DNA of 53,472 nt. Origin: Massilia yuzhufengensis. Its GTDB lineage: Bacteria; Pseudomonadota; Gammaproteobacteria; Burkholderiales; Burkholderiaceae_D. The first letter of the stretch is position 1. The number at the start of each line of letters is the position of its first letter. The notes below the pieces were generated by a model. It had not been told where the DNA came from and did no database searches. It was given only the letters and a program-made list of their open reading frames with translations. The DNA lies in the NCBI RefSeq assembly GCF_900112225.1, contig NZ_FOLD01000037.1, positions 1 to 53,472 of the forward strand. The letters run 5' to 3'. Positions 16,028-22,647 of the stretch are shown one piece after another. The position numbers and the translations under genes are program-made.

Positions 16028-16375
16028 CCAGTCGCCGTCGATCGAGATCATCGCCACCGCCGTGATGCCGTTTTCCTTGGCATAGGCGTTGATGGAATCG
16101 CGGTTGATGTCGGTGGCCTTGGAGGCGGTCTGCTTGAGGTAGGCGATCCACAGCGAACCCTTGTCGCCCAGGCGCTCCTTGGCGGTCGGCATGTATTGCT
16201 CGAGTTCCTTGCGGTTGAGCGCGAACATCAGGATCACATCGACCGGGCCATCGCCTTCCTTGACGAGCTCGGCCGGCATCTGGGCGGCCACGGCGGGGTT
16301 GGCCTGGCTGTTCAGGACCAGCATCGATTTCGCCGTCCGTAGAAACATCTTGTCTGCAACAGATTTTTCGCTCAT
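15998..16375 (-). CDS. DUF3052-like small protein
   Basis: The 125-residue cytosolic protein has no signal peptide. The ATG at 16373-16375 is preceded by AGGA about eight bases upstream, favoured over the ATG 18 bases further up. Features resembling DUF3052 are DVILMFALNRKELEQYMP, GSLWIAYLKQTASKATDINRDS and the end ISIDGDWSGLRLKRI. The function of the family is unknown. Its 3' end overlaps the 3' end of queG, so antisense effects between the two mRNAs are possible. I am fairly sure it is a real gene, less sure of the family name. Confidence 0.7.
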   Translation of the reverse strand: MSEKSVADKMFLRTAKSMLVLNSQANPAVAAQMPAELVKEGDGPVDVILMFALNRKELEQYMPTAKERLGDKGSLWIAYLKQTASKATDINRDSINAYAKENGITAVAMISIDGDWSGLRLKRIE

Positions 16376-16492
16376 GGGAGTTCCTAAATGCAAGTGCTGC
16401 GCAGCCGAGGGTGTTCACGGCGGCTACGACGCGTTCAGGTACATTTTACAAGGCTTCGTTCAAAGGGCTGTGACGCTTGCGGTGCGGAATTG

Positions 16493-16523
16493 GTAGGGTG
16501 GCCGGCGTAGCCGGCCACCCTAC
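16493..16523. repeat. Perfect palindrome, TAGGGTG-type dispersed repeat
   Basis: Two perfect 14-base arms, GTAGGGTGGCCGGC and GCCGGCCACCCTAC, flank the loop GTA. It lies 15 bases beyond the stop of the response-regulator gene and may act as its terminator or RNA-stabilising hairpin. Related repeats are at 29901-29935 and 39562-39640. Confidence 0.85.
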
Positions 16524-16537
16524 GTGAAGGGCAACCG

Positions 16538-17128
16538 TTATTTCAGAAGCCCGGCCAGTTCGACCGCCGTCTTGACATGCATCTTGTCGAAGATATGCGC
16601 GCGGTGCACTTCCACCGTGCGCATGCTGATTCCCAGCTTGTCCGCCACCACCTTGTTCATCATGCCGGCCAGGATCAGGTCGAGCACTTCGCGCTCGCGC
16701 GCCGATAGCGTGGCCAGGCGCGCCTGCACCACGGCCCCGTCGGCCGCCTTGCGCGAGGCCGCCAGCGCCTCGTCGACCCGGTCCATCAGCACATTGTCGT
16801 TGAACGGCTTTTCGAAAAAATCGAAGGCGCCGCGCTTGAGCGAGTCGACCGCCATTGGCACATCGCCGTGGCCAGTGAGGAAGATCACGGGCAGGCGCGC
16901 GATGAGGCCAAGTTTTACCAACTGGTCAAAAACCGCGACGCCATTCATGTCGGGCATGCGCACGTCCAGCAGCACGCAGTCGCCGCCCGCGCTGGCGGGG
17001 CTGGAGGTGGCGACGGCGTCGAGGAAGGCTTGCCCGCCCGCATAGCCGCGCGCCTCCAGGCCGCGCGACTGCGCCAGCCAGGCCAGCGCGTCGCGGATGA
17101 CGTCTTCATCGTCGACAATGTGCAGCAT
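16538..17128 (-). CDS. FixJ/NarL-type response regulator (DctR-like)
   Basis: The 196-residue regulator starts at the ATG at 17126-17128 (MLHIVDDEDVIRDALAWLAQ). Its receiver domain (about 1-120) has the acidic pair VDDED, the phosphoacceptor Asp at about residue 55 in LLDVRMPDMNG, Thr in FLTGHGD and Lys in FFEKPFND. A LuxR/FixJ helix-turn-helix follows (about 130-196): LSAREREVLDLILAGMMNKV, then ISMRTVEVHRAHIFDKM. It follows the PAS sensor kinase gene by 70 bases on the same strand and is its obvious partner. By analogy with Rhodobacter DctS/DctR it may activate transport of C4-dicarboxylates or other organic acids. Confidence 0.92.
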   Translation of the reverse strand: MLHIVDDEDVIRDALAWLAQSRGLEARGYAGGQAFLDAVATSSPASAGGDCVLLDVRMPDMNGVAVFDQLVKLGLIARLPVIFLTGHGDVPMAVDSLKRGAFDFFEKPFNDNVLMDRVDEALAASRKAADGAVVQARLATLSAREREVLDLILAGMMNKVVADKLGISMRTVEVHRAHIFDKMHVKTAVELAGLLK

Positions 17129-17198
17129 TCGGTGGTCTTTCGTGCCGGGCGGGATGCGCCCGTGTTCATGTTGTCGCAGCACATGCCGCAGGGGGATT

Positions 17199-19190
17199 TT
17201 AGCCCAGCGCCCGGTCCGCCGCTTGCGCGGGCAGGGCGAAGCTGAAGATGGTGCCGCCGCCCGGGTTCGGCGCATGGGTCAATGTGCCGCCGTGGAACTC
17301 GATCGCGGTGCGGCAGATCGACAGCCCCATGCCCATGCCCTCGGCCTTGGTCGAGTAGAAGGGCGAGAACAGGCCGGCCGCCACTTCCGGTGCGATGCCG
17401 TGGCCGCGGTCGATCACCGAGACCGTCACCGAGCCGGCCTCGTGCGCGGCCGCGATGCGCAGCACGCGCTGGTCGGGGCGTGTGTCCTGCATCGCTTCGA
17501 TGGCGTTGCGCGTCAGGTTGAGCAGCACCTGTTCCAGCAGCACGCGGTCGGCCAGTACCGGCGGCAGCTGCGGCGCGATATCGATGCGCAGCACCACGCC
17601 GGCCTGGCGCGCCTGCAGCTCGACCAGCGCGCGCACGCCGTCCAGCACGCTGCGGATGCCCACGGTCTCGCGGCGCGGCTCGCGCTTTTTCACGAACTGG
17701 TGCACGCTGCGGATGATCTGGCCGGCGCGCTGGGCCTGCTGGCGCGCCTGCTCCAGCGCGTGGCGCAGCATGCCGGCGTTGACCGGTTCGCCCGACTTGC
17801 CGCTGTTCTCCAGCACATTGATGGCGCCGGCCGTGTAGCTGGAAATGGCCGCCAGCGGCTGGTTCAGCTCGTGCGCCAGCATCGACGAGATCTCGCCCAT
17901 CGTCGCCAGGCGCGCACTGGCTTCCAGCTTTTCCTGCTGCTGGCGGTTGAGTTCCTCGGCGCGCTTGCGGTCGGTGATGTCGAGCACCGAGCTCATGTAG
18001 CCCGTATGCTTGCCGTCCATGTCCACCAGCGGCGCCTCGAACACCAGCACGGGAACGCGGCGGCCGTCGGCGCGCAGGAACATGGTCTCGAACTGGGGGA
18101 TGACATTGCCCGACAGCACGCCGCGGAAGCGCTCTTCGGATTCGCCCACCACTTCCGGGGCCCAGTAGGCCATCGGCGGCTTCTTGCCGACGATCTCTTC
18201 GGCCGGCAAGCCGACGATCTCGCAAAACGCCCGGTTCACGTACGTGACGCGCCCTTCCAGGTCGCGCGCGCGCAGGCCGGTGATGAGCGAATTCTCCATC
18301 GCGGTGCGGAAGGCCATCTGCTGGCGCAGCGCGGCCTCGGCCGCCAAAGTGCGCGAGATGTGGCGCCACAGCGCACCCAGGCTCAGCACCAGGCCCAGGG
18401 CCAGCACGATCACCGAGCCCACCAGCAGGTTGGGCAGCAGCTGGGGCGCGCGCTTGACGCTGTCGGTGGACAGCACCACCAGTGCGCCCGGCAGGTCGAG
18501 CTCGCGCCGGTGGGTGTAGACGCCGCGTCCCGGGCCGCCGGCCACGCGCCGCGCCACCGGGCGGTCGTCGCGGTCGAGCAGGGTCAGGGCATTGTCCTGG
18601 GCGAACCACCACGGCACCGTCTCGTCGAGCAGCACCTGCAGGCTGTAGGTGGCGATCAGGCTGCCCGCCGGTTTCCCGCCCGAGAACAGCGGCAGGTAGT
18701 AGTCGAGCGTGCCCGGCGAGGCGGTGGTGGCGCCGTAGGGCTCGCTGTAGCGGCCGCGCCGCGTGGCGCTGGCCACTTCGAGCGCGAGCCGGGTCGGCGC
18801 GGGCAGGGCGGCGGGCGGCTCCAGGCCGTGGCTGGCCAGGGGCTGGCCGTCGGCGCCGTACCACACGATGCGCACCAGTTCGTGGCCGTTATTGAACATC
18901 TGCTTGAAGCGTGCCTGCAGCGCCGCCGGCGCGGGCGGGCGCGCCACCAGGTCGGCGCCGAGCCCGGCCAACGCCTCTTCGCTGCGCGCCAGTTCGAAGC
19001 GCAGCGTCTGCTCGACCCACAGCGTATCGGCGATCAGTTGTTCCTGGCGTTCGGTCGCTTCCATCTGGCGCGCCTGCCATGGCAGCCAGACCAGCACGGC
19101 CAGGAACAGCAGCACCAGCAGCACCGGCACCAGCCAGCGCCAGGAGCGGGCGCGCTGGGCCGAGCGGGACTGGCGGAACGGAAATTTCAT
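17199..19190 (-). CDS. Membrane PAS sensor histidine kinase (DctS-like)
   Basis: The 663-residue kinase has a first membrane helix at about residues 19-37 (LVPVLLVLLFLAVLVWLPW). A periplasmic sensor region of about 220 residues follows, then a second helix at about 263-285 (PNLLVGSVIVLALGLVLSL), a PAS/PAC module at about 300-410 (VTYVNRAFCEIVGLPAEEIV, SSVLDITDRKRAEEL), and a HisKA domain with the phosphoacceptor His at about 438 in LAHELNQPLAAISSY. The HATPase_c domain shows NLTRNAIEAMQD, DRGHGIAP and GMGMGLSI. The layout (periplasmic sensor, PAS, NtrB/FixL-type HisKA) is that of DctS/DctB. It is divergent from a DctP-type binding protein, which suggests organic-acid sensing. Confidence 0.92.
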   Translation of the reverse strand: MKFPFRQSRSAQRARSWRWLVPVLLVLLFLAVLVWLPWQARQMEATERQEQLIADTLWVEQTLRFELARSEEALAGLGADLVARPPAPAALQARFKQMFNNGHELVRIVWYGADGQPLASHGLEPPAALPAPTRLALEVASATRRGRYSEPYGATTASPGTLDYYLPLFSGGKPAGSLIATYSLQVLLDETVPWWFAQDNALTLLDRDDRPVARRVAGGPGRGVYTHRRELDLPGALVVLSTDSVKRAPQLLPNLLVGSVIVLALGLVLSLGALWRHISRTLAAEAALRQQMAFRTAMENSLITGLRARDLEGRVTYVNRAFCEIVGLPAEEIVGKKPPMAYWAPEVVGESEERFRGVLSGNVIPQFETMFLRADGRRVPVLVFEAPLVDMDGKHTGYMSSVLDITDRKRAEELNRQQQEKLEASARLATMGEISSMLAHELNQPLAAISSYTAGAINVLENSGKSGEPVNAGMLRHALEQARQQAQRAGQIIRSVHQFVKKREPRRETVGIRSVLDGVRALVELQARQAGVVLRIDIAPQLPPVLADRVLLEQVLLNLTRNAIEAMQDTRPDQRVLRIAAAHEAGSVTVSVIDRGHGIAPEVAAGLFSPFYSTKAEGMGMGLSICRTAIEFHGGTLTHAPNPGGGTIFSFALPAQAADRALG

Positions 19191-19305
19191 GGATGACTCC
19201 GTACTTCGTTACACTGTCGGGCTATATTGTGGAAGTCCACGATGGCGCGCGATGGCGCTGCGCCGCACACTCGCCCCAACCCAGCTTATTGTTTTCGCCA
19301 CCAGG

Positions 19306-20340
19306 ATGAACCGAACCGCCATGCACCTCAAGGCCCTGGCCGCCGTGCTGCTCGCCTGCGCAAGCGCCGGTGTGGCGGCGCAGGCGCCGATCGTCATCAA
19401 GTTCAGCCACGTGGTCGCGCCGGACACGCCGAAAGGGCGCGCCGCCGAGCGTTTCAAGGCGCTGGCCGAGCAGATGACGCGCGGCCGGGTGAAGGTGGAA
19501 GTCTACCCGAACAGCCAGCTCTACAGGGACCGCGAGGAGCTCGAGGCCTTGCAGCTGGGCGCGGTGCAGATGCTGGCGCCTTCGCTGGCCAAGTTCTCGC
19601 CGCTGGGGGTGAAGGAATTCGAAGCTTTCGACCTGCCCTACATCTTCCCGTCCAAGGCGGCGCTGTACGCGGTGACGGAAGGGCGCATCGGACGCGGCCT
19701 GCTGCGTAAACTCGAGCCCAAGGGCATCACCGGCCTGGCTTACTGGGACAATGGCTTCAAGATCATGTCGGCCAACAAGCCGCTGCTGAAACCCGTCGAC
19801 TTCCGCGGCCTGCGCATGCGCATCCAGGCCTCCAAGGTGCTGGACGCGCAGATGCGCGTGCTCGGCGCCCAGCCGCTGGCGCTGGCCTTCTCGGAAACCG
19901 CCCCGGCGCTGCGCGACGGCGTGGTCGAAGGCACCGAGAACACGCCCTCGAACATGTTCACCCAGCGCATGCACGAGACGCAAAAGCACCTGACCGTGTC
20001 GAACCATGGCTACCTGGGCTACGCCGTCATCGTCAACAAGAAGTTCTGGGACGGCTTGCCGGGCGAACTGCGCAGCACGCTCGAGAAAGCCATGGCCCAG
20101 GCCACCGCCTACGAGAAAACCATCGCCCAGCATACCAACGATGCGGCGCTGGAATCGATCCGGCGCGCCGGCACCACCACCATCCATACGCTCAGCCCGC
20201 AGCAGCAGGCGGAGTGGCGCCGCGCCATGCAGCCGGTGCATGCGCAGATGGAAGAGCGGATCGGCAAGGACGTGGTGCAGGCGATCCGGCGCGAGGTCGC
20301 GAAGCAGGGCGCGGCAGGCCCCTCCATGACACGCAAATGA
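19306..20340 (+). CDS. TRAP-type solute-binding protein DctP
   Basis: The 344-residue periplasmic binding protein of the DctP/TRAP family starts at the ATG at 19306-19308; a second Met at 19321 (MHLKALAAVLLACASAG) could also serve. The signal peptide ends near VAAQA. Family blocks are IKFSHVVAPDTPKGRAAERF, VEVYPNSQLYRDREELEALQ, GITGLAYWDNGFKIMSANKP, the ligand-binding Arg region DFRGLRMRIQASKVLDAQM, and EGTENTPSNMFTQRM. DctP binds C4-dicarboxylates or related acids for the DctQM permease, but no dctQ or dctM is in this window: the next genes are ogt and xerD. Facing the DctS-like kinase gene across 115 bases, it may be regulated by it or act as its co-sensor. Confidence 0.93.
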   Translation: MNRTAMHLKALAAVLLACASAGVAAQAPIVIKFSHVVAPDTPKGRAAERFKALAEQMTRGRVKVEVYPNSQLYRDREELEALQLGAVQMLAPSLAKFSPLGVKEFEAFDLPYIFPSKAALYAVTEGRIGRGLLRKLEPKGITGLAYWDNGFKIMSANKPLLKPVDFRGLRMRIQASKVLDAQMRVLGAQPLALAFSETAPALRDGVVEGTENTPSNMFTQRMHETQKHLTVSNHGYLGYAVIVNKKFWDGLPGELRSTLEKAMAQATAYEKTIAQHTNDAALESIRRAGTTTIHTLSPQQQAEWRRAMQPVHAQMEERIGKDVVQAIRREVAKQGAAGPSMTRK

Positions 20341-20444
20341 CAGGTCTTTACGAACGCTTATGCTATTTCTTCATAACTAAAATAAATGAAGTAATGTGGC
20401 CAAAAAGATACGCTTGAGCAGAAAGCTTGCGATATGATGGGGCC

Positions 20445-20629
20445 TCTTTGCACTCACATGGTGCGAACGCGAACAGAACATACACGGTTTTGGGGAGCAT
20501 AGAAAAAATCACGGTAATTCATACCGGAGACAAATCGAGGAGACACACGTTTTACAGAAGCCGTTAGCACAGCTAAACGGCCGGGAACGTGACCCGAATT
20601 GGAGCGCACCTCAGGGTGCGCTTTTTTTT
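20445..20629 (+). ncRNA. Candidate structured small RNA or leader with intrinsic terminator
   Basis: This 300-base gap has no convincing gene. It contains a TATGAT box at 20433-20438 and then a series of potential stems: a GCAC...GTGC hairpin near 20449-20464, CGGT...ACCG near 20513-20527, and GCCGTTAG...CTAAACGGC near 20561-20583. A strong terminator with a run of T follows at 20603-20629. GGAGAC occurs twice in the unpaired part, which recalls CsrA-type GGA sites. The boundaries are estimates from the -10 box and the terminator. I cannot match it to a named RNA family. It could be a free small RNA or the 3' end of a dctP transcript. Confidence 0.45.
20603..20629 (+). terminator. Rho-independent terminator
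   Basis: The stem AGCGCACC / GGTGCGCT with a three-to-four-base loop (TCAG) is followed by eight T residues. It is the strongest intrinsic terminator I see in the window. It separates the dctP/RNA region from ogt. Confidence 0.9.
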
Positions 20630-20678
20630 CGCCTGCGGGGGCTGGCCGGGGTGGCTGCCCAAGGGGTAAGATGCTTTG

Positions 20679-21203
20679 ATGAAGACAGACCAGGCCAGTA
20701 CCTTGTTCAACGCCATCGTGCCGGCGCAATTCGGCGCGATCGGCATCCGCACCCAAGACGCGCGCGTGCGCGAGCTGGTCTACCTCCAGCCCTCGTTCGA
20801 CGAGAAAGCGGCCGACAACGCGGTGGCCGAACTGGCCGCCATGCAGGTTGCCCACTACCTGCAAGATCCCGATTTCCGTTTCGACCTGCCCCTGTTCGAG
20901 GCCGGCACCGAGTTCCAGCGCCGCGTCTGGAGCGAGATCGCATCGATCCCGCGCGGCAACGTCAAGACCTACGGCCAGGTGGCCAAGCTGATTGGCTCGG
21001 CCCCGCGCGCGGTGGGCCAGGCCTGCGGCGCCAACTGGTTCCCCCTCATCATTCCCTGCCACCGCGTGACGGCCTCCGGCGGCCTGGGCGGCTTCTCGAA
21101 CCAGGACGACGAGAACGGCTTCCACCTGTCGGTCAAGCGCTGGCTGCTGCGCCACGAAGGCGCCACCGCATCCCCATGGCAGCAGCAATCGATCTGGGAC
21201 TGA
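20679..21203 (+). CDS. ogt: Methylated-DNA--protein-cysteine methyltransferase
   Basis: The 174-residue suicide enzyme removes O6-methyl from guanine. The C-terminal domain is complete: FQRRVWSEIASIPRGNVKTY (helix-turn-helix region), RAVGQACGANWFPLIIPCHR with the acceptor Cys in PCHRV, and GGLGGFSNQDDENGF. The start is the ATG at 20679; a TTG one codon earlier is also in frame. Its 3' end overlaps the xerD start by 28 bases, so the two are co-expressed. Length and the lack of an AraC domain favour Ogt over Ada. Confidence 0.95.
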   Translation: MKTDQASTLFNAIVPAQFGAIGIRTQDARVRELVYLQPSFDEKAADNAVAELAAMQVAHYLQDPDFRFDLPLFEAGTEFQRRVWSEIASIPRGNVKTYGQVAKLIGSAPRAVGQACGANWFPLIIPCHRVTASGGLGGFSNQDDENGFHLSVKRWLLRHEGATASPWQQQSIWD

Positions 21204-22081
21204 TCGACGAGTTCTGCGACGCCCTCTGGCTGGAACAGGGGCTGGCCAAGAATTCGCTCGACGCCTACCGCCGCGACCTGAAGCTGTTCGCCAGCTGGCT
21301 GGAAATGAAGCGGCCGGCGCGCACCAGCCTGCTCGCGGTGCAGCCCGAGGACATTGCCGCCTACTTCGCCGAACGCCATGCCGACACCCGGCCCAGTTCG
21401 GCCAACCGGCGCCTGTCGGTGCTCAAGCGTTTCTATGGGCTGGCGCTGCGCCGCAACCAGGTGGCCAGCGACCCCTGCCTGCAGATGGCCTCGGCCAAGC
21501 AGCCGCTGCGCTTCGTCCATACGCTGACCGAAGGCCAGGTGGAAGCGCTGCTGGGCGCGCCGGACGTGTCGACCCCGCTCGGCCTGCGCGAGCGCACCAT
21601 GCTGGAGCTGATGTATGCGAGCGGACTGCGGGTGTCGGAACTGGTGGCCCTGAAACTGGTCGAAATGAGCCTGAACGACGGCGTGCTGCGCATCACGGGC
21701 AAGGGCAGCAAGACGCGCCTGGTGCCGTTCGGGGGCGAGGCGCGCGCCTGGCTGGAGCGCTACCTGAAAGATGCGCGCGGCATCATCCTGAATGGCCAGG
21801 TCGACGACGCCTTGTTCGTGACTGGCCGCGGCGGGGCCATGACGCGCCAGATGTTCTGGATCCTGATCAAGAAGCATGCGCAGAAGGCGGGCATCCAGGG
21901 GCCGCTGTCGCCCCACACGCTGCGCCACGCGTTCGCCACCCACCTGCTGAACCACGGCGCCGACCTGCGCGTGGTGCAGCTCCTGCTGGGGCACGCCGAT
22001 ATTTCGACCACACAGATTTATACGCATGTTGCGCGCGAGCGCCTCAAGCATCTGCATGCGCAGCACCATCCGCGGGGTTAA
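21176..22081 (+). CDS. xerD: Site-specific tyrosine recombinase XerD
   Basis: The 301-residue recombinase resolves chromosome dimers at dif together with XerC. The N-terminal SAM-like domain (about 1-105: EFCDALWLEQGLAKNSLDAY) precedes a catalytic domain with the first Arg in MYASGLRVSELVALK, Lys in GKGSKTRLVPFG, HTLRHAFATHLLNHGADLR (H-x-x-R), LLGHADISTTQIYTHV (His and the nucleophilic Tyr in IYTHV). All RKHRHY residues are visible. The start is the ATG at 21176 inside the end of ogt. XerD is preferred over XerC from the sequence style and length (TQIYTHVARERLKHLHAQHHPRG), but the distinction is an inference. Confidence 0.93.
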   Translation: MAAAIDLGLIDEFCDALWLEQGLAKNSLDAYRRDLKLFASWLEMKRPARTSLLAVQPEDIAAYFAERHADTRPSSANRRLSVLKRFYGLALRRNQVASDPCLQMASAKQPLRFVHTLTEGQVEALLGAPDVSTPLGLRERTMLELMYASGLRVSELVALKLVEMSLNDGVLRITGKGSKTRLVPFGGEARAWLERYLKDARGIILNGQVDDALFVTGRGGAMTRQMFWILIKKHAQKAGIQGPLSPHTLRHAFATHLLNHGADLRVVQLLLGHADISTTQIYTHVARERLKHLHAQHHPRG

Positions 22082-22158
22082 TTCAAGCCGCAATGCCCGC
22101 AGTCGGCCATAATGGCCCCTGCACGACCGCAATCCCCACTCTTCCATACGAGGTGAAC

Positions 22159-22362
22159 ATGGCACGGACGAACTTCCAGTACGAAAAACGGCAGCGTGAA
22201 CTCGAGAAGAAGCGCAAGGCGGAAGAAAAAGCCCGGCGCAAGGCGGAGGGCAAGCACGAAGGAGGCGAGGGCGCCGAAGGCGAAGGCGGCGAAGGCGGCG
22301 AGGCCGCGGTCCAGGATCCCGGCACCGGCCAGCCTGGAGAGCCGGCGCCGCAAAACGCCTGA
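22159..22362 (+). CDS. Small charged conserved protein
   Basis: The 67-residue protein starts at the ATG at 22159 with an AGGTG site nearby. The first 35 residues (MARTNFQYEKRQRELEKKRK, then AEEKARRKAEGK) are a strongly basic helix, and the rest is a Gly/Glu-rich tail (GGEGAEGEGGEGGEA). Short ARTNFQYEKRQRELEKK proteins are common in betaproteobacteria; I know of no function. The composition suggests nucleic-acid or ribosome contact, which is only an inference. It lies about 80 bases downstream of xerD. Confidence 0.65.
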   Translation: MARTNFQYEKRQRELEKKRKAEEKARRKAEGKHEGGEGAEGEGGEGGEAAVQDPGTGQPGEPAPQNA

Positions 22363-22647
22363 GGGTGATGGCGTTGCGGCGCCGGGACAGGAAACTTTCG
22401 CGCTCGGGCTCCGTCCTGAAGCCAGGGTGGAGCTCCTTGCGCACGGTGTCAATATAACGAGGCGCCGCGCGCGCTTCCAGCCGGATGCGACAGGCGGTCG
22501 GCCGGCGGGTGTGGACGGCGGAAATGCGCGACGAAATGCAGGCGGTCGCCTGCTTTGCGTGTCCGCAAACGACAGGCGAAAAAAAGGGGAAGACTAAGGG
22601 ATTGTCATGGGGTTCATGACTCTTTCTGCCTGAAAAGGATTTTTCCC

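Noticed and set aside
20414..20629. Identification of the RNA-like region as 6S, SRP RNA, tmRNA or a known riboswitch.
   Set aside because: The ends do not pair into a 6S-like closing stem, and the conserved SRP, tmRNA and riboswitch core sequences I know are absent.
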